Positions 53,124 through 61,800 of a stretch of DNA of 64,000 nt are shown here, piece after piece. The translations under genes were made by a program, and so were the position numbers. The stretch spans positions 96,931 through 160,930 of the forward strand of contig NZ_RYZK01000009.1 of assembly GCF_003990645.1 (NCBI RefSeq), read 5' to 3'. The notes below the pieces were generated by a model. That model ran no database searches. It was not told the DNA's origin and saw only the letters and a program-made list of their open reading frames with translations. The DNA comes from Shimia sediminis (GTDB taxonomy: Bacteria > Pseudomonadota > Alphaproteobacteria > Rhodobacterales > Rhodobacteraceae). Within the stretch, counting starts at the first letter, position 1; the number at the start of each line of letters is the position of its first letter.

Positions 53124-54767
53124 TCAGACGAATTCGCCCGCCAGCGCCTTCTCGATCAACGCAATAGTGTCTTCAACCCCGTAAAGCACGATGAAGCTGC
53201 CAAAGCGCGGCCCCTGTTCGGCACCCAAAAGCACCTCGTAGATCGCCCCGAACCATGCGCGAAGTGGCTCGAATTCATTGGTCTTGCCAATCGCGAACAC
53301 CACCGATTGCAGGAACTCATCGCTGCTGAAGTCTGCCGCAGGCAAGGGGTCATCATTGCCCATCATCGCATTCTTGGCTGCAATCGCCGCCAGCGCCGCC
53401 TCTTCCGACTTCAGGGCATCCGCCAGTTCCTGCAACGCCTTGCGCTCTTTCTCATCCGCCGCGCGATACACCTTCGCAGGCTTCACAAAGTCATGGAAAT
53501 AGCGCACCGCATGACCCGCCGCCGCATCCAACCCCGGATGGGTCTCCGCCGTCGCATCAGGCGCATATTTATTGATGAAGCCCCAAAGCGTTTCCTTGTC
53601 CTCGGCGTTGGACACCGACGCAATGTTCAAGAGCATCGAGAAAGGCACCACCATATCCGACTGCGGCACGTCCCCGCCGTGGATATGCCAGACCGGGTTG
53701 TTCAACTGCGCCTTGATGTCCTGCCCGTGATAGGCCCGCAACTGCTGATGATACTCATCCACCGCCTTGGGGATCACGTCGAAATGCATCCGCTTGGCGG
53801 TCTTGGGCTTCTGGTACATAAAGTACGCAAGACTCTCGGTCGAGGCATAGGTCAGCCACTCGTCAATCGACACCCCATTGCCCGAGGTCTTCGAGATCTT
53901 CTGGCCGTTCTCATCGAGGAACAGCTCATAGGTGAAATGCTCCGGTGCCCGCCAGCCGAGGATGCGACAGATCTTGTCATAGATCGGCGTGTTGGTGCTG
54001 TGGTCCTTGCCGTACATCTCGAAATCAACTTCCAGCGCCGCCCAGCGCGCGCCAAAGTCCGGCTTCCACTGCAGCTTCACGTTGCCGCCGGTCACCGGCA
54101 GGGTCCATTCCTTGCCGTCCTCATCATCAAAGGTGATGGTGTGATCGGTGGCGTTGACCTCTTTCATTGGCACATAAAGAACCCGGCCCGTTTCGGGGTG
54201 AATCGGCAGGAAAATCGAATAGGTCTGTTGCCGTTCCTCGCGCAGCGACGCCAACATGACCGCCATAATGTCATCGTATTTCTCAACCGCGCGCTTCAGC
54301 ACCTCGTCAAACTGTCCCGACCCGTAAAACTCGGTCGCCGAGTAAAAGTCATACTCGAACCCGAACGTATCCAGGAACCGCCGCAGCATGGCGTTGTTGT
54401 GGTGGCCAAAGCTCTCATGTGTGCCAAACGGATCCGGCACCTTGGTCAGCGGCAATTGCAGATGCGGAACCAAGTCTTCCGAATTCGGCACATTGCCCGG
54501 CACCTTGCGCATCCCGTCCAGATCATCCGAAAAACAGATCAGCTTGGTCGGAATGTCCGAGATCACCTCGAACGCGGTCTTGATCATCGTCGTGCGCGCA
54601 ACTTCGCCAAATGTCCCGATGTGCGGCAGGCCGCTGGGGCCATACCCCGTTTCAAACAGCACATAGCCCTTTTCCGGCGGCGCTTTCTGATAGCGTTTCA
54701 ACACCCGGCGCGCTTCTTCAAAGGGCCAGGCTTTCGAAACAAGTGCAGCTTCGCGCAGTTCAGACAT
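53124..54767 (-). CDS. lysK: Lysyl-tRNA synthetase, class I
   Basis: 547 residues of the archaeal-type class I enzyme, which alphaproteobacteria use instead of class II LysRS. ATP-binding HIGH-like motif [23 protein letters not shown]-like KISKTSGNG, and the conserved [13 protein letters not shown]. Charges tRNA-Lys. Two ATGs are in frame: the one at 54773 directly abuts CCGGAG with no spacer, while 54767 ([11 protein letters not shown]) leaves 6 bases, so I prefer the latter. Divergent from the TerB-like gene. Confidence 0.96.
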   Translation of the reverse strand: MSELREAALVSKAWPFEEARRVLKRYQKAPPEKGYVLFETGYGPSGLPHIGTFGEVARTTMIKTAFEVISDIPTKLICFSDDLDGMRKVPGNVPNSEDLVPHLQLPLTKVPDPFGTHESFGHHNNAMLRRFLDTFGFEYDFYSATEFYGSGQFDEVLKRAVEKYDDIMAVMLASLREERQQTYSIFLPIHPETGRVLYVPMKEVNATDHTITFDDEDGKEWTLPVTGGNVKLQWKPDFGARWAALEVDFEMYGKDHSTNTPIYDKICRILGWRAPEHFTYELFLDENGQKISKTSGNGVSIDEWLTYASTESLAYFMYQKPKTAKRMHFDVIPKAVDEYHQQLRAYHGQDIKAQLNNPVWHIHGGDVPQSDMVVPFSMLLNIASVSNAEDKETLWGFINKYAPDATAETHPGLDAAAGHAVRYFHDFVKPAKVYRAADEKERKALQELADALKSEEAALAAIAAKNAMMGNDDPLPAADFSSDEFLQSVVFAIGKTNEFEPLRAWFGAIYEVLLGAEQGPRFGSFIVLYGVEDTIALIEKALAGEFV

Positions 54768-54886
54768 GTCCATCTCCGGATTCGGGCGGGCACCCTTTGT
54801 GCCCTCAATCCTCGGCTACCTATTGCCCACGGGCCTGTCAGTCAATATTCTGCACTGCAACAAACCTCATACGAAGGAGCCCGCCC

Positions 54887-55309
54887 GTGGCCCAGGACGT
54901 TCCCGCCCCCCTAACCCCCCAGGACAGCCTCATCGCCGTCATGGTCGCAATTTCTGCCTCAGACGAAAACATTCGCACTGCCGAACTGCTCAAGATCCAG
55001 ACACAGGTCAACAACCTTCCCGTCTTTGCCGACTATGACATCGACCGTATGAAGACCGTGTCACAAACCGTCTTTGACCTCTTTGAGCAAGAGGACGGTC
55101 TGGCCGCACTCTTTGGTCTGATCCGTGACAGCCTGCCCGAGCGCCTTTATGAGACCGCTTACGCCTTGGCTTGTGATGTGGCCGCTGCCGACGGCTCGCT
55201 TGCAGAACCTGAACTGCGTCTCCTGGAAGAGATCCGGTATGAGCTGAACATCGACCGCCTGCACGCAGCGGGCATCGAACGCGGCGCCCGCGCCCGGCAC
55301 ATCACCTGA
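54887..55309 (+). CDS. TerB-family protein
   Basis: 140 residues, all-helical, with the TerB/DUF533-like core SLIAVMVAISASDENIRTAE near the start and ACDVAAADGSLAEPELRLLE near the end; the Asp/Glu-rich loops are typical of TerB metal-binding sites. The start is the GTG at 54887, 7 bases after AAGGAG. Often labelled tellurite resistance, but isolated TerB proteins have no established function. The iron alcohol dehydrogenase gene follows 8 bases later. Confidence 0.8.
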   Translation: MAQDVPAPLTPQDSLIAVMVAISASDENIRTAELLKIQTQVNNLPVFADYDIDRMKTVSQTVFDLFEQEDGLAALFGLIRDSLPERLYETAYALACDVAAADGSLAEPELRLLEEIRYELNIDRLHAAGIERGARARHIT

Positions 55310-55317
55310 GGCGCAGA

Positions 55318-56484
55318 ATGAGCTTGCTAGAGGCACAGAATTGGGGCTTTCCCGTCCCCATCGCTTACGGCCCAGGACGCCTGGCCGAGATTACAACTTT
55401 TTGCGCCACGGCTGGTATCCAAAGCCCCTTGGTGGTGACCGACCGGGGCAGCGCTGGATTGCCCTTTATCGCAGATCTCCTGTCGCACCTCTCAGCTTTG
55501 GGCTTATCTGCCACGCTCTACAGCGAGATTTCTCCCAACCCGCGTGACGATGAAATTGCGGCCGGGCGCGCCCAGTTCCGCAAAAACGCCCACGACGGCG
55601 TGATCGCCATCGGCGGCGGCAGCGGTATGGACGGTGGCAAGGCCATCGCGCTCACGGCCCGCAACGACATAAACCTCTGGGCCTTCGAGTACGAACAGAC
55701 CCCGCCGCAAATTGCAGCCGACCAGGCCTTTCCTCCGCTGATCTGCATCCCCACCACCGCCGGCACCGGTGCGGAAACCGAAAGCACCGCAATGATCACC
55801 GACACAGGTCGCGGCATGAAGTGGTGCATCTGGCATCCCGACCTGAAACCGTCGCTCGCCCTGCTCGACCCCGAGATCACCCGCGCCCTGCCGCCCCACC
55901 TCACGGCCTGGACCGGCGTTGACGCGATGGTGCACGCGATCGAAGCCTATTGCGTCCCCGGCTTTCACCCATTGTGCGACGCCATGGCGCTCGAAGGCCT
56001 GCGCCTCACCTCGCGCCACATTGCCCACGCCTTCACGAAGCCGAACGACCTGGAAGCCCGCGGCGCCATGCTGACCGGCTCCTGCCTCTCCGGCATCGCC
56101 TTTCTCCAGGGGCTCGGGCTGGTGCATGCGATCTCTCACATGATCGGCGCCGAGTACAACACCCAGCACGGGCTGACCAATGCCATCCTTTTGCCAGCAG
56201 TCCTGCGCTACAACGCACCGGCCATCTCGGATCGCATTGCGCCAATGGCTCAGGCCATGGGGCTGACCGACACCTCGTTTGACGCCTTTTATGCCCATGT
56301 TTGCGGGCTTCTGGATCAACTGGGAATCCCCAAGACCCTGTCCGACATCGACGTCCCGGCCGACTGCGCGCCCGCAATAGCTGCCAAGGCGTTGCAGGAT
56401 AGCGCCGCAGCGACCAATCCACGCACCCTGACCCAAACAGACATCGAAGCGGTGATCGAGCGTGCCCTGACCGTCGGCCGCTAA
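55318..56484 (+). CDS. Iron-containing alcohol dehydrogenase
   Basis: 388 residues of the group III Fe-ADH fold. NAD(P)-binding GVIAIGGGSGMDGGKAIAL near residue 95, LICIPTTAGTGAETESTAMI, and the metal-ligand region DAMVHAIEAYCVPGFHPLCD with HAISHMIGAEYNTQHGLTNA. It oxidises an alcohol or reduces an aldehyde with NAD(P)(H). The substrate cannot be told from sequence. It forms a short operon with the upstream TerB-like gene. Confidence 0.9.
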   Translation: MSLLEAQNWGFPVPIAYGPGRLAEITTFCATAGIQSPLVVTDRGSAGLPFIADLLSHLSALGLSATLYSEISPNPRDDEIAAGRAQFRKNAHDGVIAIGGGSGMDGGKAIALTARNDINLWAFEYEQTPPQIAADQAFPPLICIPTTAGTGAETESTAMITDTGRGMKWCIWHPDLKPSLALLDPEITRALPPHLTAWTGVDAMVHAIEAYCVPGFHPLCDAMALEGLRLTSRHIAHAFTKPNDLEARGAMLTGSCLSGIAFLQGLGLVHAISHMIGAEYNTQHGLTNAILLPAVLRYNAPAISDRIAPMAQAMGLTDTSFDAFYAHVCGLLDQLGIPKTLSDIDVPADCAPAIAAKALQDSAAATNPRTLTQTDIEAVIERALTVGR

Positions 56485-56564
56485 CTCCACATACTCGCGA
56501 CAAAGTTTGACTTTTTCTCGTCCTGTGCCACTCTCGGCATAACAAAAGCAACAACAGGACAGGC

Positions 56565-57005
56565 ATGCAATTCCTACTCCGAGCCCTTTTCTGCACGCTC
56601 CTTTTGTGGAGCGCCCCCATCGACGCCAACGCTCTCGACGTCCGCAAGATCGAAGCCCGCGTCGACAAATCCTCGCAAACCATGACGGTCCATGTGAACG
56701 GCTGGAAGAAGTACACCTGGCCCGTGTCCACTGCCCGCCAGGGCAAAATTACCCCCTCTGGCACTTATGAAGGCGCCCAATGGCTGTCGCTCAATCACAA
56801 GTCCAGCCTCTACAACAACGCCCCCATGCCTTATTCGATCTTTTATGACGGGCATTACGCGATCCACGGCACCGATCAGATTTCGCGTTTGGGCCGTCCG
56901 GCATCGGCTGGCTGTGTCCGCCTTCACCCGGACAACGCCAAGATCCTCTTTGCGCTCACGCGGAAGGCTGGCAAAGAGAACCTGACAGTGATTGTACGCG
57001 ACTGA
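56565..57005 (+). CDS. Small L,D-transpeptidase (YkuD family)
   Basis: 146 residues. A signal peptide (MQFLLRALFCTLLLWSAPIDANA) is followed by one YkuD domain: VHVNGWKKYTWPVSTARQG, then the catalytic HGTDQISRLGRPASAGCVRL with the active Cys. Periplasmic peptidoglycan cross-linking, or removal of attached proteins, is expected. At about 123 mature residues it is a minimal catalytic domain. It converges with dacB, which also acts on peptidoglycan. Confidence 0.9.
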   Translation: MQFLLRALFCTLLLWSAPIDANALDVRKIEARVDKSSQTMTVHVNGWKKYTWPVSTARQGKITPSGTYEGAQWLSLNHKSSLYNNAPMPYSIFYDGHYAIHGTDQISRLGRPASAGCVRLHPDNAKILFALTRKAGKENLTVIVRD

Positions 57006-57076
57006 CCCTGGGGTTCTTATTGGACAAACGGCCAAGGGCAGATTTAGCCCCAAAATAACAAGAGGGGTAACGCCTC

Positions 57077-58570
57077 TCACGCCCCATAAAGGTTGTCCCA
57101 CCGCTCGATCAGCCGCTGTTGCAACCCCTTGGCCTTTCGGTTCCAGCTCCGCGCGCCCTTTGGGCGTTCCTTGTCCTGTGTCGCAATCACGCGCCGCGCC
57201 CCCGTGTCAGCCACAAAAATCGCAAAGGTCAGCTCGGTGCCATCCCGCGCCGTGATATAGCCCGCCAACCCGCTGACAAAGTTCAGCGTCCCGGTCTTGG
57301 CCTTGACCTTGGTGCCGGGGTTCTTTTTCACATTGCCCTGTTTGTCGCGCAGCTTGATGTCCTTGAGGATCGGTTGCAACTCGGCCCGGCGCGACGCACT
57401 GGCCAGAGCACGTGCCATCTCGCCCGCCCGAAGCCGCGAGTCACCGCCAAGACCCGAGTGATCCACAAGGGCAGCGTTGGGCATGTTCAATGCGCCTGCT
57501 GCCCACGCGTTCATCTCTCCGGCCGACGCCTTCAGTGATCCCGCCTTGACCCCGCGGGTTCGGGTGGCCATCAGCCCGACCATTTCAGCTGTGATGTTGG
57601 TCGAATACTTCAGCATGCCTTTCAGCATGTCGCGCAATGCCATGCTCTGATGGCGCGCAATCACCTCACCCACGGGGGCTGTTCCGGTCTTCTTTGGGGC
57701 TTTCAGAACAACCCCATGCGCCCGCATCAGTGTACGGAACACCTCGCCCGCATAAAGCTCTGGCTGGCGCACCGGCAACCACCGCCCGCCCCCCTTGCCC
57801 AGCGCCCCGCTGGCCACCGTCCAGTGATCCGTATTGCCCCGTTTTTCATAAGTGTAGACCGGCATCTGCCGCTTCACGATCCGCATCTTGGCCACGCCGA
57901 CCTCGGGACGGTATTTCTCCGAGCGCGCGTCCATGCTCACCCGCCACGCCCCATCGCTGCCGCGCTTCCATTCAAAATAGACCCGGTTGTAATTCAGGCT
58001 CAGCCCTGAAATTGCCGGAGAATACCCCACATGATCCGGCTGACCGGGGTCAATGGCCCGGACAAACGGCAACGCCCCACCCCAGACCAGAAACCGCCCC
58101 GAAACCTCGCGAAGACCACTTGCCTTCAGCGTGCTGGCCAAAGCCGCCAGCGTATCCGTATCCAATGTCGGATCACCCCCACCGGCCAAGACCAGATCGC
58201 CCTTGAGCACCCCGTTGCTCACTGGCCCCGTCGCCAGAACCCGTGTCTCGAAACGGTAACCCGCCCCCAGCGTATCCAGCGCATACATTGCCGTCACCGC
58301 CTTGGTGACACTGGCAGGCGGCAACCCGGTCTCGGCCTCGAACCCTTCCAGCACCAGGCCGGTTTTGGCATCCGCCACCGCAAACCCGACTTTGCCCTTC
58401 AATCCCGCCGCACGGATCAGCTCACCCGCACCGGGCGCCACACGCTGTCGCAGGCCCGACGGGCGCAGTTTCGGACGCAACGACGTGGCCGGAGGATTGG
58501 CCAGCGCCGGAGTTGCCACACCCGCCGCCAAGGCGCTCAAAAAGGCACGTCTGGAGAACTCTTTAACCAT
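57077..58570 (-). CDS. dacB: D-alanyl-D-alanine carboxypeptidase/endopeptidase (PBP4, S13 family)
   Basis: 497 residues. The N-terminus carries a twin-arginine-like signal (EFSRRAFLSALAAGVATPALA). Active-site motifs: SVTK (Ser87-Lys90), STN in YSTNITAEMVG and KTGT in KVKAKTGTLNFVSG. The large insertion between SxxK and SxN is typical of class C PBP4. It trims pentapeptides and cleaves 4-3 cross-links in the periplasm. Export by Tat rather than Sec is an inference from the RR pair. Divergent from the DMT transporter gene. Confidence 0.92.
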   Translation of the reverse strand: MVKEFSRRAFLSALAAGVATPALANPPATSLRPKLRPSGLRQRVAPGAGELIRAAGLKGKVGFAVADAKTGLVLEGFEAETGLPPASVTKAVTAMYALDTLGAGYRFETRVLATGPVSNGVLKGDLVLAGGGDPTLDTDTLAALASTLKASGLREVSGRFLVWGGALPFVRAIDPGQPDHVGYSPAISGLSLNYNRVYFEWKRGSDGAWRVSMDARSEKYRPEVGVAKMRIVKRQMPVYTYEKRGNTDHWTVASGALGKGGGRWLPVRQPELYAGEVFRTLMRAHGVVLKAPKKTGTAPVGEVIARHQSMALRDMLKGMLKYSTNITAEMVGLMATRTRGVKAGSLKASAGEMNAWAAGALNMPNAALVDHSGLGGDSRLRAGEMARALASASRRAELQPILKDIKLRDKQGNVKKNPGTKVKAKTGTLNFVSGLAGYITARDGTELTFAIFVADTGARRVIATQDKERPKGARSWNRKAKGLQQRLIERWDNLYGA

Positions 58571-58688
58571 GTCCAGAGGTTAACCAGAGCCGCCGCCGCC
58601 ACACAAGCCGCTCAATCACGACAAACGCCCCGCTCGCCGGAAATTTTTTACCATAGGCCTGCGGGGATCTGCATGCTAAACGCGGCCC

Positions 58689-59525
58689 ATGTGGCAGGCC
58701 CTTTTCATCATGTTCATCGCCATGTCGATGATCCCCGCAGGTGACACGGCCGGCAAACTCCTGACAACAGAATATGCGGCCAGCCCCTATTTCGTCGCCT
58801 GGTCCCGTTTTGCCATCGGTGCGCTTGTGGCCCTGCCGCTGGTGCGCCCCGAAACGCTGCGCCTGATGAAAGACTGGCGCATCTGGCTGCGCGCCCTGTT
58901 CCTGACCGGCGGCATCAGCTTTATCCAGACCGCGCTCAGCACCGCGCCCCTGGCCGATGTCTTTGCCGCCTTCTTCATTGGCCCGATCTTCAGCTACCTT
59001 CTGTCGGTCCTGTTCCTGCGTGAACGGGTCACGCCCCTGCGCAGCGGGCTCATGGCCCTAGGGTTCTGCGGCGTCCTCCTGGTGGTCCGCCCCTCACTCA
59101 CGATGAGTCCCGGCCTGCTCTGGGCCGTGCTGGCAGGTCTTTTCTACGGAGCCTACCTCACATCCTCGCGCTGGCTTGCCCCTCTGGGCCGCCCCGGCAG
59201 CCTGCTCTTCACGCAACTTGCCTTAAGCTTTGTGATGCTGACGCCTTTCTGCTGGAACTCGATCCCGCCGATCACCACCGAGATGGCAGGCCTCACCGTG
59301 ATCAGCGCGCTCTTTTCCATGGGCGGCAACTTCCTCCTGCTTTTCGCCTATGCCCGCGCCCCGGCCTCGTCGCTTGCGCCCTACATCTACTTTCAGCTCT
59401 TTGCTGCCGTCGGCTTGGGCTGGCTGGTCTTCTCCGACCTGCCCGACGCCTTCACCATAGCAGGGTTGATCCTCATCATCGGCGCAGGCATCGCGTCGGC
59501 GTCATTGAATAGGCGCTCTTCCTAA
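58689..59525 (+). CDS. DMT-superfamily (EamA) transporter
   Basis: 278 residues with about ten membrane helices in two EamA repeats (MWQALFIMFIAMSMIPAGDT ... FIGPIFSYLLSVLFLRERVT; LLWAVLAGLFYGAYLTSSRW ... YIYFQLFAAVGLGWLVFSDL). The paired FLRERVT and FSDLPDAFTIAG ends are typical. A metabolite exporter or importer of unknown substrate. It ends 5 bases before the convergent nadD stop. Confidence 0.88.
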   Translation: MWQALFIMFIAMSMIPAGDTAGKLLTTEYAASPYFVAWSRFAIGALVALPLVRPETLRLMKDWRIWLRALFLTGGISFIQTALSTAPLADVFAAFFIGPIFSYLLSVLFLRERVTPLRSGLMALGFCGVLLVVRPSLTMSPGLLWAVLAGLFYGAYLTSSRWLAPLGRPGSLLFTQLALSFVMLTPFCWNSIPPITTEMAGLTVISALFSMGGNFLLLFAYARAPASSLAPYIYFQLFAAVGLGWLVFSDLPDAFTIAGLILIIGAGIASASLNRRSS

Positions 59526-59530
59526 CAACC

Positions 59531-60142
59531 TCAGGACCACCGCCCCTCCGCCCTGATCCGGGTCGAGGAAATATCCCGCATCGGCACATTCACGAAACAC
59601 CACGCGGGCGCCTCACAAGCCCCGAGCAAATGACTGGCCCGCGGATGCAACCGCGCATGCCGAAACACCTGCGCCATCTTCGCCGTGCGCCCCTCAACCC
59701 GCTCACCGGGCCGCGCCAACACACCAATCGGCACGCGCGCAACAATCTCCTGCCAGTCCTTCCACAAATGAAACTGCGCGAGGTTATCCGCCCCCATCAA
59801 CCACACAAACCGCGCCTTCGGATAGGCCGCCTGCAACGCCGCAATCGTCTCGGCCGTATACCGCGTCCCGGCGCGCGCCTCAAAATCACTCACATGAATG
59901 CGCGGATGCTCCACCAAGGCGCGCGCCGCCGCCATCCGCCGTTCCAACCTGGCTGGCCCCCTCTGTTTCAAAGGATTGCCCGGCGACACCAGCCACCACA
60001 CCCGATCCAACCCAAACCGCTTGAGCGCTTCCCGGCTGATATGCACATGGCCGGAGTGAGGCGGATCGAAAGACCCGCCCAAGAGGCCGATGGTTTGGGG
60101 GGTAGGGATATGTGAAGTGTCGTTTATTGGAAATCTCCCCAT
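59531..60142 (-). CDS. nadD: Nicotinate-nucleotide adenylyltransferase
   Basis: 203 residues. Nucleotidyltransferase motifs [18 protein letters not shown] near the N-terminus and [13 protein letters not shown] at the C-terminus, with [17 protein letters not shown] between them. It adenylates NaMN to NaAD in NAD synthesis. I used the ATG at 60142 ([11 protein letters not shown]), although the nearest GGAG is 13 bases upstream; the open frame reaches 60235 without family similarity. Its promoter region is shared with the structured region ahead of the reverse transcriptase gene. Confidence 0.93.
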   Translation of the reverse strand: MGRFPINDTSHIPTPQTIGLLGGSFDPPHSGHVHISREALKRFGLDRVWWLVSPGNPLKQRGPARLERRMAAARALVEHPRIHVSDFEARAGTRYTAETIAALQAAYPKARFVWLMGADNLAQFHLWKDWQEIVARVPIGVLARPGERVEGRTAKMAQVFRHARLHPRASHLLGACEAPAWCFVNVPMRDISSTRIRAEGRWS

Positions 60143-60173
60143 CAAACTTACGCAGACTCCACATTTCCTAAGG

Positions 60174-60400
60174 CAAGTGTCAATCAACCAAAGATTGTGC
60201 TTGACTTGATCCTTCTGCCCCTGCTCTCTAGCCACAAGAATGGGCCCCTTTCAAGACTTTTGGGTTCTACCCAAATTTGGCGGGGCATCCCCGTCGCAAA
60301 CAACGTTACCTTGGCCATTCGGCGCAAAACCCTGACTGGGCTTCACCCAGCGCAGGTTGTGCCAGACATGTGAGGTTGAAAGGGTGCTCATTCGCCGAAA
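60174..60400 (+). ncRNA. Candidate structured RNA upstream of the reverse transcriptase (msr-msd-like)
   Basis: The 270-base gap before the reverse transcriptase gene is dense in dyads. CAAG+CAATC/GATTG+CTTG lies at 60174-60203. TTTGGGT-TCT-ACCCAAA is at 60259-60275. TTTG-CGGGG-CAT-CCCCG-CAAA is at 60276-60300. CCTG-CTGGG/CCCAG-CAGG is at 60331-60356. An outer pair TTCGGCG (60318-60324) and CGCCGAA (60393-60399) encloses the last stem. Short hairpins with 3-base loops plus an enclosing inverted repeat recall retron ncRNAs, which also lie just upstream of the RT gene. Strand and limits are guesses; no expression evidence is available. Confidence 0.35.
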
Positions 60401-60412
60401 TTTGGTAGCCGC

Positions 60413-61708
60413 ATGAATTTAATCCAGTTTTCTCAATCTCTGGCCGCAGGACTTTGCGCAACGCCTTGGTCCCATCCTGCTCTGTTACGCTATCTCGAGG
60501 GATGGCTGCCACCACGCCACATGGCCTTTGCTTCCCATCTCGCCTCGGAAATACTTCTCTGGTATCCAAAGACCTATTCACCATGCCAATCTGACCTGGC
60601 AACAACTTTGTCCCGCCTCCCTGAGATTGCAGATGTTTGGAACTACGCGCGCCAAAAGAACGTATGGCCGCGCTCAAGAATAGATACACCAGAGTTTTTG
60701 CCCGCACCTGCTTTGGAAGGTTTGGATATCCCACACCTTGCCACCTGCGCAGACCTTGCAGACTGGCTTTTGATCTCGCAAGATCAGCTGACTAGATTTG
60801 CTGACCTAAAAAGCCTGTCAGCGTCCACCGACAACGCCTTTGCTCCACATTATAGGTACCATACCATCTCAAAGGCTAGTGGACAGGCGAGGTTGATCGA
60901 AGAGCCCAAACCGTTCTTGAAAACATTGCAAAAGCGCATCTTGAAGGGCATTTTGAACCATGTTCCGACCAGCGAAATCTCGTTTGGATTCACAAGAGGT
61001 CGTGATTGCCTTCAGGCCGCGTCAAAGCACTGTGGCGAAGACGTTGTAGTCACATTTGATCTGCGCTCCTTCTTCCCTTCAGTTCGACAATCTAGGGTGA
61101 TTGGCCTGTTTCGCTGCCTAGGATATCCAGATGCAGTGGCACGGCATCTCGCTGGCCTGACAACTGTCATAACACCCGCTTTTGTCCTGAAACGCCTAAG
61201 ACTTGAGAATGATCGATTTCTTCCGAACCGACACCTTCCACAAGGCGCGTCAACGTCACCTGCCATCGCCAACTTAAGTGCCTATGCACTGGATCGCAGA
61301 TTGATGGGATTGGCGCGGCGCCTGGACGCGCAGGTCACACGGTACGCAGATGACATTACATTTTCAGGGCCGCGCGAGATCACAACTCCACTGAAACACG
61401 CAGTACCAGAAATCATTGCGGACAGCGGATTTGTTGTGAATCCACAAAAGACCCACATAATGCCCCGAACCCAGTGCCAAGTAACGACGGGTCTCGTCGT
61501 TAACGACCACATCAATATCCTCCGTCGTGACTATGACAATTTGCGCGCCGAGCTGCACCATCTGCTGACGCTCGATGATCCCCGGCGTCGGGATGCGTCG
61601 TATCTATTTGCACTCGATGGTCGCATCACATGGGTCGAGCGTGTCCACCCCGTACGCGGACAAAAACTAAGAGAATCCTTCAATCAGGTCTTACTGCGCG
61701 GCAATTGA
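60413..61708 (+). CDS. Retron-like reverse transcriptase with N-terminal extension
   Basis: 431 residues. Residues 147-365 form an RT domain: RLIEEPKPFLKTLQKRIL (160-177), GFTRGRDCLQAASKH (192-206, in the place of the retron NAXXH motif), catalytic Asp216 in VVTFDLRSFFPSV, HLPQGASTSPAIANL (274-288), YADD (311-314), and TGLVVN near 359-364 (VTG-like). Residues 1-140 are an extension of unknown fold with DLADWLLISQDQLTRFADLK at 114-133. No maturase, endonuclease or CRISPR module is present. Codon use is more A/T-rich than in neighbours, suggesting transfer. Orphan retron-like clade; role, perhaps defence, not known. Confidence 0.85.
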   Translation: MNLIQFSQSLAAGLCATPWSHPALLRYLEGWLPPRHMAFASHLASEILLWYPKTYSPCQSDLATTLSRLPEIADVWNYARQKNVWPRSRIDTPEFLPAPALEGLDIPHLATCADLADWLLISQDQLTRFADLKSLSASTDNAFAPHYRYHTISKASGQARLIEEPKPFLKTLQKRILKGILNHVPTSEISFGFTRGRDCLQAASKHCGEDVVVTFDLRSFFPSVRQSRVIGLFRCLGYPDAVARHLAGLTTVITPAFVLKRLRLENDRFLPNRHLPQGASTSPAIANLSAYALDRRLMGLARRLDAQVTRYADDITFSGPREITTPLKHAVPEIIADSGFVVNPQKTHIMPRTQCQVTTGLVVNDHINILRRDYDNLRAELHHLLTLDDPRRRDASYLFALDGRITWVERVHPVRGQKLRESFNQVLLRGN

Positions 61709-61800
61709 CGAGCTTTGGCCTGACGCAACACATTGCCCCCCCTCCCCCCTTCCGCTATCACCCCCCTCAGCACGAAACACACCCAACCCGGAGTCGTCCC

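Noticed and set aside
53307-54914. Plus-strand 535-codon open frame
   Set aside because: Antisense shadow of lysK, whose HIGH- and KMSKS-like motifs are intact; the translation is Arg-rich with no domain.
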